Source of the DNA: Verrucomicrobiota bacterium JB024
GTDB taxonomy: Bacteria > Verrucomicrobiota > Verrucomicrobiia > Opitutales > Cerasicoccaceae
DNA: 56,650 bases
Assembly (NCBI GenBank): GCA_030673825.1
Contig: JAUTCS010000149.1
Coordinates: 1-56,650, forward strand
Reading direction: 5' to 3'
Positions within the stretch are counted from its first letter, which is position 1. Every line of letters begins with the position of its first letter. Made by a program: the position numbers and the translations under genes. Of the stretch, positions 1 to 8,609 are shown one piece after another. Below the pieces are notes generated by a model. It had not been told where the DNA came from. It ran no database searches and saw only the letters and a list, made by a program, of their open reading frames with translations.

Positions 1-280
1 GCAGGACGTCGGTCTGCCCGGCGGGGGCGTAGCGGATGTACGTCTCGAGGATCCGCTCGCCGTTCATGCTCGGGGGGTCGTATATTTCGACCGCGTCGAG
101 CTGGGCGGGGGTGATCCCGGCCTCGGCCAGGCAGTAGTCCACGGCGTGCGTGGGGAAGCGGTGGTCGTGCTTCTCGCGGCTGAAACGCTCCTCTTGCGCC
201 GCGGCCACGATCTCGCCGTCGCGGACCAGTGCGGCCGCGCTGTCATGGTAAAAAGCGGATATCCCCAAAATATGCTTCAT
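1..280 (-). CDS. Carbamoyltransferase, NodU/CmcH family (N-terminal part; gene runs off the left edge)
   Basis: Reading the minus strand from an ATG at 280 gives 93 open codons to the window edge. The protein begins MKHILGISAFYHDSAAAL, followed by an EIVAAAQEERFSR segment, a REKHDHRFP segment and a CLAEAGI segment; these are the start of the Kae1-like domain of NodU/CmcH/TobZ O-carbamoyltransferases, with the conserved His (FYHDSA) and EERF elements. Such enzymes transfer carbamoyl from carbamoyl phosphate, via carbamoyl-adenylate, to a sugar or natural-product hydroxyl. The gene lies 133 bp downstream of an SGNH hydrolase on the same strand, a pairing often seen in glycan modification clusters. 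The acceptor is unknown because the rest of the gene and cluster is outside the window. The family assignment is firm. Confidence 0.88.
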   Translation of the reverse strand, partial: MKHILGISAFYHDSAAALVRDGEIVAAAQEERFSREKHDHRFPTHAVDYCLAEAGITPAQLDAVEIYDPPSMNGERILETYIRYAPAGQTDVL

Positions 281-413
281 CGTCAGTCTCGGATCATAAA
301 AGGTTCACTCATAGCGGCCTGAGCATAAAAAACGACTCTATTTCTGCCCCTGTGCCGGGAAGTCCGGCTGCCTGCCCCGTGGCCATCGGCGTGTCCATCG
401 CGGCATGGGGGGG

Positions 414-1595
414 TCATTCCGGCTGGGCGGGTGCGGCGTCCTTGCTCCGGGCGGGCGAGCTCTGCCAATAGTCAAGCACGGCCTGCGCCCAGAGCTTCTG
501 GCCTTCGCGGTTGTAGTGCACATCGCCGGGGATGAAAACCGTCTCCGTCAGTGCCTGGCGGGCGGAGGCGTCCTCCGGGATCATGGTGTCGTAAAGATCG
601 ATCAGTTCCAGCCCGTGCGTCTGCGCGAACTCGACCCAGGTGCGGCGGTAAAGATCGTCCCGCTTGCCGGAGGCGATGGCCTCGGGCCAGGGGTAGATGC
701 CGAGGGTCAGGCGGATGCCGTGCTCGTCGCAAAGCTGCTGAAGGCGCTCCATGTAGTACTCGCAGGAGGCGATCCCGACGTGGCCCCAGCGGCGCTGGAG
801 CCAGGGGTTGTAGGCCCACTCGTCGCGCTTGTCGGTAAAGTCGATGCTCTCGCCGGTTTCGGGATCGGTGAAGCGTGTGGCCCGCCACGGGTCGTGGCCA
901 AGGTTGCGCTTGATGGAGCGCACGACCAGTGAGTTATCCCAGAAGCCCAGCGGGCTCGGACTCTGCTCGAAGCGCCCGGTCCAGGCGTCATCCGGACGAA
1001 CATTTTCGGGGACGAAGCCGTTATAAAGCAACTCGTCGGGCACGTCTGACATATCGACAAACACCATCAGTTCGTCGAACTTCAGCCCGACCTCTTCGAT
1101 CAGGTAAAGGGCCTTGTAGTAGTAAAGCTTGGGCGAATACGACACCACCCCGGCGTTGAGCACCTCGATGTTCTCGGTGGCGAGCTGCTCTTCGACGAGC
1201 CCGGCCCAGGTATTTTCGTAGGTGATCCCGACAGCCTCTGTAAAAGAGTCTCCCAGGATAAGCAGGCGGTAGTTGTCGCTGTCGAGCGGGACCTCGCGGC
1301 AAGCGCGATCCTTGAAGCCAAGGCTGTTGGTGTTGAGCGTGTAGCCGTCGGGTCCCCACTGGTCGGTCTTCGTGGCCAGGGGCGCGAGGCCGTGGTGATA
1401 GTAGGGGCTGTAAACCCGTGTGGTGTCGCCGCCGGGCGCGGTGCGGCCGGGGCCGTCCTGCGCCGGGTGATAATCCTTGGAGCGGTAAACAACGTACCCG
1501 GTGATCCAGTCCGCCGGGATAAACAGAACCAGAAAGATAATCAGGCTGATCAGCCACTTGTGGCGAAGGAGAAAAGGCGGACGCTCGTCGGACAT
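414..1595 (-). CDS. Membrane-anchored SGNH/GDSL hydrolase
   Basis: 393 aa. A single N-terminal membrane segment (about residues 14-36) is followed by a periplasmic SGNH domain. The nucleophile motif is GDSFTEA (115-121, Ser117), and the C-terminal PGDVHYN (Asp358, His360) supplies the rest of the triad. SGNH proteins of this form act as esterases or acetyltransferase partners on sugars or polysaccharides. It lies upstream of the carbamoyltransferase on the same strand, so a joint role in decorating an exported glycan is plausible but inferred. The start is the ATG at 1595. The substrate cannot be told from sequence. Confidence 0.8.
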   Translation of the reverse strand: MSDERPPFLLRHKWLISLIIFLVLFIPADWITGYVVYRSKDYHPAQDGPGRTAPGGDTTRVYSPYYHHGLAPLATKTDQWGPDGYTLNTNSLGFKDRACREVPLDSDNYRLLILGDSFTEAVGITYENTWAGLVEEQLATENIEVLNAGVVSYSPKLYYYKALYLIEEVGLKFDELMVFVDMSDVPDELLYNGFVPENVRPDDAWTGRFEQSPSPLGFWDNSLVVRSIKRNLGHDPWRATRFTDPETGESIDFTDKRDEWAYNPWLQRRWGHVGIASCEYYMERLQQLCDEHGIRLTLGIYPWPEAIASGKRDDLYRRTWVEFAQTHGLELIDLYDTMIPEDASARQALTETVFIPGDVHYNREGQKLWAQAVLDYWQSSPARSKDAAPAQPE

Positions 1596-1763
1596 GGGAT
1601 CGGAGAGAAAACGATAACAGGTTCAGGCTGGGGAAAGCTCATACCCATGGACATTTTAGGACCCAAGGGCAAGCGGTTATTGCCCGGCAGCGAGGCCCCT
1701 AGCAGCGGAGGCGGGACCGCAGGCAGCGTCTCCCCTGCTCCGGCCGACAACGCCCGACAGCTA

Positions 1764-1811
1764 AGAGCCCCCGGACCGGGCGGATCACATCCGCCACTAT
1801 CCGGGGGCTCT
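1764..1811 (-). terminator. Nested hairpin downstream of the pot operon
   Basis: A perfect 12-bp inverted repeat (1764-1775 with 1800-1811, AGAGCCCCCGGA/TCCGGGGGCTCT) encloses a second perfect 7-bp hairpin (1779-1785 with 1789-1795). It lies just beyond the potD stop at 1888 on the minus strand. There is no T-tract on the minus-strand exit side, so it may be a 3'-end stabilising or rho-dependent element, not a classical intrinsic terminator. Confidence 0.5.
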
Positions 1812-1887
1812 GGCCGGCTCACCTGTCCCCACGCCGGAGAGCGGGTGGCCGGTACGTACGTTCTAGTCTGTCAGGGAAAGCGGCTCC

Positions 1888-2940
1888 TTAGCGCGTCTTG
1901 ATGATCTTCCACAGCTCGCCGTAGATGGCGCTGCCGTTGGGAACTTCCTCGACGTACTGGAGGTGCTTCTGGGTCTCGGCATCCGGGTAGATGGCCGGGT
2001 TTTCCAGGTCCTCGGGCGTGATGTCGGGCAGGGCGGCCTTGTTGGGCGTGGCGAACTGGTTGAAGTTCGACAGCTGAGCGCCGACCTCGGGCGAGAGGAT
2101 GTAGTTGATAAACTTCATGGCCAGGTCGGCATTGGGGGCCTTGGCCGGGATGCACAGACTGTCCACCCACACGACGGTGCCTTCCTTCGGGTTGGAGAAG
2201 GAAACGTAGTCGTGCTCGGCCATGGCCTGGATGACGTCGCCGTTGTAGGCCATGGCGATGTCCACCGTCTCGGCGATGACCTTGTTGAGGCCGCCGACGT
2301 TACCCTCGAAGCCCATGAAGCCGGGCTTCTTCTTGTCGGCGATCATCATGTTGGCCGCAGACATGAGCTCCTTCTTGTCGAGCGAATTGACGGAGTGGTC
2401 CTGATAGATCAAGGCCGCGCCGATCATCTCACGCTCGGAGTCGAAGAACATGAACTTGATCCCGTCGGCGGGCTCGAAGAGGCTCTTCCACGAGGTCACC
2501 GGGCCGTCGAACTTCTTCGTGTTATAGACGATCCCGACCGTGCCCCACTGGTAGGCGGCGGAGTACTTGTTACCCGGGTCATAGGGCGGGTTGACGAAGT
2601 TGTCCGAGAGGTTCTCGATGTTCGGGACCTTGGCGTGATCGATGGGCTGAAGGAGTTTCAAGTTGATCAGACTCTTCATGATGAAGTCCGAGGGCACGAT
2701 GATGTCGTACTGGCTGACGCCCCCGGCCTGGAGCTTGGCCAGCATCTCCTCGTTGGACTCGTAGAGGCTGGTGATGACCTTGCAGTTAAACTCCTGCTCG
2801 AAGTTCGTGATGATCTCCGGATCGATGTACTCGCTCCAGATGTAGAGGTTCAGCTCCTGAGGCTTGGACTCAGCCGCGGACGCGGCGAACGGCAGCGAGA
2901 ACAGCGCGCAGGCGCCGATGATGAGCGATTTGGTATTCAT
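1888..2940 (-). CDS. potD: Spermidine/putrescine ABC transporter, periplasmic binding protein PotD
   Basis: 350 aa, close to the usual PotD length. It has a Sec signal peptide (about residues 1-22, cleavage near AASA/AE), then the family start LNLYIWSEYIDPE. Further on are the AKLQAGGVSQYDIIVPSDF segment and the GTVGIVYNTKKF segment typical of PotD/PotF. It binds polyamines in the periplasm and delivers them to PotBC. It is the last gene of a potA-B-C-D operon, 22 bp after potC. Discrimination between putrescine and spermidine cannot be read from the sequence alone. The gene faces a polyamine-type catabolic operon across a shared regulator region. Confidence 0.93.
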   Translation of the reverse strand: MNTKSLIIGACALFSLPFAASAAESKPQELNLYIWSEYIDPEIITNFEQEFNCKVITSLYESNEEMLAKLQAGGVSQYDIIVPSDFIMKSLINLKLLQPIDHAKVPNIENLSDNFVNPPYDPGNKYSAAYQWGTVGIVYNTKKFDGPVTSWKSLFEPADGIKFMFFDSEREMIGAALIYQDHSVNSLDKKELMSAANMMIADKKKPGFMGFEGNVGGLNKVIAETVDIAMAYNGDVIQAMAEHDYVSFSNPKEGTVVWVDSLCIPAKAPNADLAMKFINYILSPEVGAQLSNFNQFATPNKAALPDITPEDLENPAIYPDAETQKHLQYVEEVPNGSAIYGELWKIIKTR

Positions 2941-2962
2941 CTGGTAGGTTCGGTTGAGTTAA

Positions 2963-3760
2963 TTAATGTTTGGTGTTGGGCGAAAGCTTCTGCATGAGCG
3001 CGACCGAGGCGATGGTCACGAGCATGACGATGGTTGAGAGGGCGTGAATCTCGGGCGTGATCCCGCGCTTGACTGAGGCGTAGATGAACAGCGGCAGCGT
3101 GGTGGATTTGGGCCCGCAGGTGAAAAAGCTGATCACGAAGTCGTCCAGCGACAGCGTAAAGGCGAGCATGGCCCCGGCAATAATACCGGGCTTGAGCATC
3201 GGCAAGAGCACACGCGTGAGCACGCGCCAGTAGCCCGCGTACAGGTCGCAGGCGGCCTCCTCCACGTCGTGCCCGATCAGCTCCAGCCGCCCGCGCACGG
3301 CCAGCGCGACAAAGGCGATCTGAAACGTGATGTGGCCCACGATCATCGTGGTCAGCCCCAGTTCGAAGAGCCCCGTGGTGTAGCGGATCACGCTGAAGGC
3401 GATGACCAGCGCCACGGCGAAAATGATATCCGGCGTGACCACCGGCAGGTGCAGCAGGACGTTGAGCTTGCCCGCCGTGCGCTTCTTCCACGGGAAGCGG
3501 TACAACCCGATGGCCAGCATGGTTCCGATCAAGGTGGAGAAGGCGGTCGAGACCACTGCGAGGACGAGGGTGTTCCAGGCAGCCCACAGGATGAGCTCGT
3601 TGTGCACGAGCTGCTGATACCATTTGAGGGAAAAGCCGCCCCACTTCAGCCCCATGTCCGAGGCGTTGAAGGAGAACATCACCACCGAGAGCATCGGCAG
3701 GTACAGGAAAATAAAAATGAAGACCGAGGTCAGGTTCGAGAGGGTCGAGGTGCGCTTCAT
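2963..3760 (-). CDS. potC: Spermidine/putrescine ABC transporter permease PotC
   Basis: 265 aa inner-membrane permease with about six predicted helices. It carries the EAA loop (EEAACDLYAGYWRVLTRVLLP), where the permease contacts the PotA ATPase. Length and order match PotC. Its ATG overlaps the potB stop by 4 bp (ATGA, 3757-3760), showing translational coupling. It forms the translocation channel with PotB. Confidence 0.93.
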   Translation of the reverse strand: MKRTSTLSNLTSVFIFIFLYLPMLSVVMFSFNASDMGLKWGGFSLKWYQQLVHNELILWAAWNTLVLAVVSTAFSTLIGTMLAIGLYRFPWKKRTAGKLNVLLHLPVVTPDIIFAVALVIAFSVIRYTTGLFELGLTTMIVGHITFQIAFVALAVRGRLELIGHDVEEAACDLYAGYWRVLTRVLLPMLKPGIIAGAMLAFTLSLDDFVISFFTCGPKSTTLPLFIYASVKRGITPEIHALSTIVMLVTIASVALMQKLSPNTKH

Positions 3761-4701
3761 CGGGCTCCTTTCTTTTTCGAGCCACGGGTCGCTGCCACCA
3801 GCGCCCCCAGCGTCAGGACCATCAGCACCAGGCTCAACGCCGCCCCGAAGGGCCAGTCGCGGCTCGTGCCGAACTGCTGCTGGATCAGGTTACCCACCAG
3901 CATGTAGCGCGCCCCGCCCAGCATGTCCGGCACGACGAACATCCCCATCGCGGGCACGAAGGTCATGGTGATCCCCACCGACAGCCCCGGCAGCGTCTGC
4001 GGCAGCACCGCGTGCCGGAACACCCGCCACGGGCTCGAATACAGATCGTGCGCGGCCTCGACGATGCTCCAGTCCATCTTTTCCACCGCCGTGTACAGCG
4101 GCAGCGCCACGAAGGGCAGGAAGACCGAGACCATCCCGATATAGACCGCGAACTGGCTCGGGTAGAGCGTCGTCCCCGGCTCGGTGATATGGAGGAAACT
4201 CAGGAAGCGAGCGAAGGGCATGTTACCGTCGAGCACGAGCAGCCAGGCGTAGGTGCGGATGACGAGGTTCGTCCAGAAGGGCACGAGCAGAACCGTCAGC
4301 CACAGGACGCGCTTATTCGCCGGACGAGAGGCCAGAAAGAACGCCAGCGGGTACGAGAGCAGGATACACAACAGCGTCGTCATAAACGCCACCACTACGC
4401 TGCGCCAGAGGATGAGCAGGTTGTCCGCTGACCAGCCGAAAAAGCCGTATCCGAGCATGCGCCGGACGTTGTCCAGCGTGAAGGTCATCTCGATGTCCCC
4501 GTACTCGCCCCGGGTCAGGAACGACACCACGAAGAGCGACAGGCACGGCAGCGCCAGCAGGAAAATAATGATCAACAGGCCGGGCGTGACAAAGATCGCC
4601 TGCCGCGTGCGGATAACCGACGGGCGGACCATCTCCCCGCGGTGCAGGATGACATTGGAGGTCTCCTGCGGCAGGAGGTCGTCACGCTCAAGACGCTTCA
4701 T
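3757..4701 (-). CDS. potB: Spermidine/putrescine ABC transporter permease PotB
   Basis: 314 aa, with a longer N-terminal cytoplasmic stretch than PotC followed by about six membrane helices. The EAA loop is EAAHDLYSSPWRVFRHAVLP. The DRPxPF-like and DMLGGARYMLVGNLIQQQF regions are typical of PotB. It is coupled to both neighbours by 4-bp ATGA overlaps (4698-4701 with potA, 3757-3760 with potC). It partners PotC in the polyamine channel. The roughly 30-residue extension before the first helix is slightly long for the family but has no recognisable domain. Confidence 0.92.
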   Translation of the reverse strand: MKRLERDDLLPQETSNVILHRGEMVRPSVIRTRQAIFVTPGLLIIIFLLALPCLSLFVVSFLTRGEYGDIEMTFTLDNVRRMLGYGFFGWSADNLLILWRSVVVAFMTTLLCILLSYPLAFFLASRPANKRVLWLTVLLVPFWTNLVIRTYAWLLVLDGNMPFARFLSFLHITEPGTTLYPSQFAVYIGMVSVFLPFVALPLYTAVEKMDWSIVEAAHDLYSSPWRVFRHAVLPQTLPGLSVGITMTFVPAMGMFVVPDMLGGARYMLVGNLIQQQFGTSRDWPFGAALSLVLMVLTLGALVAATRGSKKKGAR

Positions 4702-5774
4702 ACCGCGGCCTCCTTCTCATCCGGCGCGGGGGCCTTCATCCGCTGAATCTCCTCCTCATAGAGCAGGATGATCGACTCGCGCGGCACGTGCACCCCGACC
4801 GTATCACCGGCCTCCAGGATGGTGGTGGCGTCCGTCTCCATGGTCAGGCCGTTGTCCAGGATGAGCTTCTGGTAGCAGCCTTTGTAAATGTTCGTCACGA
4901 CCCTCGCCTGGAGGTCGCACTGCGGCGTTCCGGGCCGGGCGAGCTGGAGGTTTTCCGGGCGCACGGAGAGCGTGCCCGCTTCCCACGGGATGGACTCGGG
5001 GAGGGTCCAGTTCCCATAAGGCGTAGCCACCTCGGTCTCGCCGATGGCCTTGGCCTCGATAAAGTTCTCCGTCTGGAGAAAATCGGCCACGAAGCGCGTC
5101 AACGGGCGGTCATAGACCTCGCGCACGGTGCCGTACTGGGCGATCTGGCCCACGTTCATCACCGCCATGCGGTCGGAGACGGTGAGCGCCTCCTCCTGGT
5201 CGTGGGTGACCATGATAAAGGTTTTCTCCAGCCGCTGCTGGATCTGGCGCAGCTCGACCTGCACCTGCACGCGCAGCTTGGCATCAAGCGCGCTCATGGG
5301 CTCGTCCAGCAGGAGGATTTCGGGCTCGTTGGCGAGCGCGCGGGCCAGGGCCACGCGCTGGCGCTGCCCACCGGAGAGCTGGTCGGGCTTGCGCGAGTCG
5401 AAGCCCTTCAACTGCACGAGGTCGAGCGTCTGGCGGGCCTTTTCGAGGGCCTCGGCCTTGGGGACCTTGCGCGAGATCAGACCGAAGCACACATTTTCCA
5501 GCACCGTCAGGTGCGGGAACATCGCGTAGCTCTGGAAGACGGTGTTCACGGGGCGTCGGTTGGCTCGGATCTTGGTGCAGTCCTGCCCGTTGATCTCGAC
5601 CCGGCCGTTATCGGCCATCTCCAGCCCCGCGATGATACGCAGCAGGGTCGTCTTGCCGCAACCGGAGGGACCCAGCAACGTAAAGAACTCCCCCCGCTCG
5701 ACGCAGAGATCCACGTCGTAGAGGGCCCGGGTCTCCCCATAGTTTTTGCAAACGGCGTATGTCTGTAAACCCAT
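4698..5774 (-). CDS. potA: Spermidine/putrescine ABC transporter ATPase PotA
   Basis: 358 aa from the chosen ATG at 5774. An upstream in-frame extension to 5882 has no homology and would run through the promoter region, so it is rejected. Walker A is GPSGCGKTT (35-43), the ABC signature is [15 protein letters not shown], Walker B is [11 protein letters not shown], and the switch is [11 protein letters not shown]-terminal TOBE-type regulatory domain follows ([11 protein letters not shown]). It energises PotBC. It is first in the pot operon and divergent from the LacI-family gene at 5926, with a sigma-54-like sequence 40-55 bp upstream of its start. Confidence 0.93.
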   Translation of the reverse strand: MGLQTYAVCKNYGETRALYDVDLCVERGEFFTLLGPSGCGKTTLLRIIAGLEMADNGRVEINGQDCTKIRANRRPVNTVFQSYAMFPHLTVLENVCFGLISRKVPKAEALEKARQTLDLVQLKGFDSRKPDQLSGGQRQRVALARALANEPEILLLDEPMSALDAKLRVQVQVELRQIQQRLEKTFIMVTHDQEEALTVSDRMAVMNVGQIAQYGTVREVYDRPLTRFVADFLQTENFIEAKAIGETEVATPYGNWTLPESIPWEAGTLSVRPENLQLARPGTPQCDLQARVVTNIYKGCYQKLILDNGLTMETDATTILEAGDTVGVHVPRESIILLYEEEIQRMKAPAPDEKEAAV

Positions 5775-5813
5775 GTCGGTCGTCAAAAAGGATGTGAGGC
5801 GGCTTGTTCGCCT

Positions 5814-5829
5814 AGCATCCCATATGCCA
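5814..5829 (-). promoter_or_regulatory. Candidate sigma-54 (-24/-12) promoter for potABCD
   Basis: On the minus strand the bases read TGGCAT-ATGGG-ATGCT, with GG (5828-5827) and GC (5816-5815) 12 bp apart, as in the consensus TGGCACG-N4-TTGC. A start about 12 bp downstream would leave a leader of roughly 30 nt to the potA ATG at 5774. The -12 element has ATGC where the consensus has TTGC. This is a pattern match by eye. Confidence 0.45.
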
Positions 5830-5845
5830 ACGGCCCCCACTCCCT

Positions 5846-5923
5846 GTGAATATTTTGCCGATTGGTTGCATTTTTTCACCAATGAATAGTGTTGCGTTCA
5901 CAAACATCCAGCGAATAGTTCAC
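5846..5923. promoter_or_regulatory. Candidate operator region between potA and the LacI-family gene
   Basis: GTTCAC occurs at 5896-5901 and 5918-5923, exactly 22 bp apart (two helical turns), the second ending 2 bp before the regulator's ATG. GTGAAT (5846-5851) and TTCAC (5875-5879) are related half-sites in the same 80 bp. ATTGGT/ACCAAT arms also flank 5861-5883. The spacing suggests binding sites for the adjacent LacI-family protein controlling both directions. No classic CG-centred LacI palindrome was found. Confidence 0.3.
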
Positions 5924-5925
5924 TT

Positions 5926-6969
5926 ATGCCTACGATTAAGGAGATTGCTGAACGCAGCGGGTTTTCGCCCAGCACGGTTTCGTATGCCCTGCGGGACAAT
6001 CCGCGTATCCCCGAGGAGACCCGCGACAAGATCAAGGCGGTCGCACAGGAGATGGGCTACCAGCGCGACGCCCACCTGGGCCAGCTCATGGCCTACCTCA
6101 AGGGCCGGGGTCGCAAAGCCTCCGCCTGCCCGCTGGTCTGGATCAACTCCACCACCGACCCGCACCACTGGCATAAAACTCCTTGGGCGAAAGAGTTTTA
6201 CGAAAGCGCCTCGCAGCGCGCCGAGAGCCAGGGTTTCGCCCTGAGCGAGCTGTGGGTCCACGACCCGAAGATCCCCCACTCGCGCCTGGACGACATATTA
6301 AAGGCCCGCGGCACCCGCGGACTCATCCTGAGCACGCCGCTCCAGGGCGAAGACTGGGCCCAGTGGATCGACTGGAACGCCTACGCCACGGTCATCCTGG
6401 ACGACCCGTTCGCCATGCCCCAGTTCGACCGCGTGTATGCCGATTACGCCTCGAATATGCGCCAGGCCATCGAGCAGGCGCTCGCGCGCGGCTATAAGAA
6501 GCCCAAGGTGTGGCTGAGCGAGCGCGAAGACTACTGGACCGGCTACGGCTACACCTACGAGTGCCTGCGCCAGAACCACACGCGCCCCGAACTCGACGCG
6601 CTCTTGCCGCCCTTCGCCGGGGAGGTCACCACCGAAAACGTCCGCCGCTGGATGGACGAGCACCAGCCGGACATGGTCATCGCCCCAACCGCGACTGTCG
6701 GCCTGCGCCTGCGCGAGCTGGGCTACCGCCTGCCGCAGGACCTCGGCTACCTCGCCATGTACGTGCTCAACGAGGACTCCGAGTGGAGCGGCTTCAGTCA
6801 GCTCCACACCCAGCAATCCATCGTAGCGGTGGACCGCATCGCTGTGCTTTTGCAGAACAACACCCCCGGCCGCCAGCCCCACCCCCAGAAGATCCAGATC
6901 GGCGGCGAGTGGCACGAAGGCAAAACTTTACGCCCCCCGGTCTACTCCCCGGTGCATTTTAAGCGGTGA
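5926..6969 (+). CDS. LacI-family transcriptional regulator of the polyamine locus (inferred)
   Basis: 347 aa. The N-terminal LacI helix-turn-helix is clear (IKEIAERSGFSPSTVSYALR, then IPEETRDKIKAVAQEMGY, residues 4-44). A hinge and periplasmic-binding-protein-like effector domain follow, including the DDPFAMPQFDRVYADYASNM region. The QLMAYLKGRG hinge region is of the type common in Opitutae LacI proteins. It sits between the divergent pot operon and the catabolic operon, so it probably controls one or both. LacI proteins usually bind sugars, so a polyamine or a pathway intermediate as effector would be unusual; that is inference from position. No convincing Shine-Dalgarno precedes the ATG. 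Confidence 0.85.
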   Translation: MPTIKEIAERSGFSPSTVSYALRDNPRIPEETRDKIKAVAQEMGYQRDAHLGQLMAYLKGRGRKASACPLVWINSTTDPHHWHKTPWAKEFYESASQRAESQGFALSELWVHDPKIPHSRLDDILKARGTRGLILSTPLQGEDWAQWIDWNAYATVILDDPFAMPQFDRVYADYASNMRQAIEQALARGYKKPKVWLSEREDYWTGYGYTYECLRQNHTRPELDALLPPFAGEVTTENVRRWMDEHQPDMVIAPTATVGLRLRELGYRLPQDLGYLAMYVLNEDSEWSGFSQLHTQQSIVAVDRIAVLLQNNTPGRQPHPQKIQIGGEWHEGKTLRPPVYSPVHFKR

Positions 6970-7061
6970 ACACTTGTGTGATGTATAGAATTTTTACACA
7001 CGCAGATTTAGCGAACGATACACCTTTTATTCACGGGTAAAATTCAGCAGTTGGCACGGGC

Positions 7062-7077
7062 TGGCACTCCGGCTGCA
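7062..7077 (+). promoter_or_regulatory. Candidate sigma-54 (-24/-12) promoter for the aminotransferase operon
   Basis: The sequence TGGCAC-TCCGG-CTGCA has GG (7063-7064) and GC (7075-7076) at the exact 12-bp sigma-54 spacing, with a perfect TGGCAC -24 element and CTGC for TTGC at -12. A start near 7088 gives a leader of about 35 nt to the ATG at 7123. Amine catabolism is commonly placed under RpoN for nitrogen control, which fits. A second TGGCACG at 7052-7058 lacks a matching -12. Confidence 0.55.
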
Positions 7078-7122
7078 AATATCCCGGTAACAACACCCAA
7101 ACCCGCTTTACCGACCACCACC

Positions 7123-8466
7123 ATGAACACCGTCACCGCATCGCTGCGAGCCATTGACAAGGCCCACCATATCCACCCGTTCACCCACAACGACGCCATG
7201 CACGAGAACGGCGCGTACATCATCGATCACGCAGAGGGCAGCTACGTGACCGACGACCACGGTGTGCGCCTGCTCGACGGGCTGGCCGGGCTGTGGTGCG
7301 TCAACATGGGCTACGGCCGCCGCGAGATCATCGACGCCATCTCCGCCCAGCTCGAAAAGCTCTGCTACTACCCGTCGTTCTTCAACTCGACGACCGAGCC
7401 GACCATCCTCCTGGCCGAAAAGCTCCACTCGCTCGGTCTGCCGCGCCTGACGCACACCCTTTTCTCCAACTCCGGCTCCGAGGCCAACGAGACCGCCCTC
7501 AAGGTCATCCTCAGCTACTGGCTGCTCAAGGGCCAGCCCCGGCGCACGAAGATCATCAGCCGCACCTACTCCTACCACGGCGTCACCCTCGGGGCCACCA
7601 ACCTGACCGGCCTGGTCAGCTGCACCAAGCCCTTTGGCCTGCCCACGAGCGGCTTCGTCCGCGTGCCCGGCCCGTACCACTACGCCTCCGGCTCGGCGCT
7701 CTCGCCCGAAGATTTCGGTAAAAAGTGTCTGGAAGAGACCGAGACGATCATCAAGTGCGAGGGGCCCGACTCCATCGCCGCGCTCTTCGCCGAGCCGATC
7801 CAGGGCGCGGGCGGCGTCATCATCCCGCCCGCCGGTTACCTCCAGGGCCTGCGCGAACTGGCCCGCAAGTACGGCATCCTGTATGTTTCCGACGAGGTCA
7901 TCACGGGCTTCGGGCGCACCGGCTCGATGTACGCCAGCGAGGCCTGGGATCTCGACCCGGACATTCAGTGCCTGGCCAAGGGCATCACCAGCGGCTACAT
8001 CCCACTCGGCGCCACCCGCGTCAGCGACGACATTGCCACCACCCTTAACAGCGGCGGCTACTACGCCAACGGCCACACCTACAGCGGTCACCCGGTCGCC
8101 TGCGCCGCCGCCCTGGCCAACATCGCCTTGATGGAGAAGGAAGCCACCGTCCCCTACGTGCGCGACGAGGTCGGCCCGTACTTTGAACAAAAGCTGCTCG
8201 CCCTCAAGGCGCACCCGGCGGTGGGCGAAGCCCGCTGCTGCAAGCTGATGGGGGCGCTCGAACTGCTCGACCACGGCCAAAAGGTCACCGACCCGACGAT
8301 CGGCCTGGGCCCGAAGGTCGCGGCCCTCGTGCGCAAGCACGGCGCGATCGTCCGCGGCCTGGCCAACCTCATCGCCATCTCCCCGTGCCTGAACATCACG
8401 CGGGCCGAGGTCGATGAGCTCTTCGCCAGCGCCCAGGCCGGGCTCGACGAATTCGCCGCCGGCTGA
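7123..8466 (+). CDS. Class III PLP aminotransferase, putrescine(polyamine):pyruvate type
   Basis: 447 aa from the ATG at 7123; the 24-codon upstream extension is unconserved and overlaps the promoter. It has the class III landmarks: the cofactor phosphate-binding NSGSEANE (116-123), Asp257 in VSDEVITGFGRTG, and the PLP lysine Lys286 in LAKGITSGYIPLGA. The overall form (HIHPFTHN start, LAGLWCVNMGYG, SRTYSYHG) is that of omega-amine:pyruvate/putrescine:pyruvate aminotransferases such as SpuC. The predicted reaction is amine plus pyruvate to aldehyde plus alanine. An alanine dehydrogenase 143 bp downstream would return alanine to pyruvate, which supports pyruvate as acceptor. It could act on putrescine directly, on N-acetylputrescine, or on GABA. 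Confidence 0.85.
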   Translation: MNTVTASLRAIDKAHHIHPFTHNDAMHENGAYIIDHAEGSYVTDDHGVRLLDGLAGLWCVNMGYGRREIIDAISAQLEKLCYYPSFFNSTTEPTILLAEKLHSLGLPRLTHTLFSNSGSEANETALKVILSYWLLKGQPRRTKIISRTYSYHGVTLGATNLTGLVSCTKPFGLPTSGFVRVPGPYHYASGSALSPEDFGKKCLEETETIIKCEGPDSIAALFAEPIQGAGGVIIPPAGYLQGLRELARKYGILYVSDEVITGFGRTGSMYASEAWDLDPDIQCLAKGITSGYIPLGATRVSDDIATTLNSGGYYANGHTYSGHPVACAAALANIALMEKEATVPYVRDEVGPYFEQKLLALKAHPAVGEARCCKLMGALELLDHGQKVTDPTIGLGPKVAALVRKHGAIVRGLANLIAISPCLNITRAEVDELFASAQAGLDEFAAG

Positions 8467-8510
8467 GCTTTTGCCCGTTCCTTGTACCGCGCAGCCCAAC
8501 GCGCGTGAGC

Positions 8511-8534
8511 CCGGCGGGAGCCGTTCCCGCCCGG
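8511..8534 (+). other. GC-rich hairpin in the aminotransferase-ald gap
   Basis: A 7-bp stem GGCGGGA/TCCCGCC (8513-8519 with 8525-8531) is extended by a bulged CC/GG pair. It lies in the 143-bp gap before ald and has no T-run, so it may be an RNA stability or partial attenuation element, not a terminator. Confidence 0.3.
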
Positions 8535-8609
8535 TGCCGTCGCCCGGCGCGCCCGCGGATTTGCACCCAAGCTGATTCAACGATACTTTTACTTACCGAG
8601 GATAAAAAA

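Noticed and set aside
1963-2997. 344-aa plus-strand ORF opposite potD
   Set aside because: Composition-driven mirror of a GC-rich gene with clear PotD motifs on the other strand; no domain.
7052-7058. First TGGCACG before the aminotransferase as a separate sigma-54 -24 box
   Set aside because: No GC at the required spacing downstream; only the second TGGCAC has a -12 element.
7108-8580. 490-aa minus-strand ORF opposite the aminotransferase
   Set aside because: Gly/Val/Ala/Asp-rich shadow; the plus strand has all class III aminotransferase motifs.
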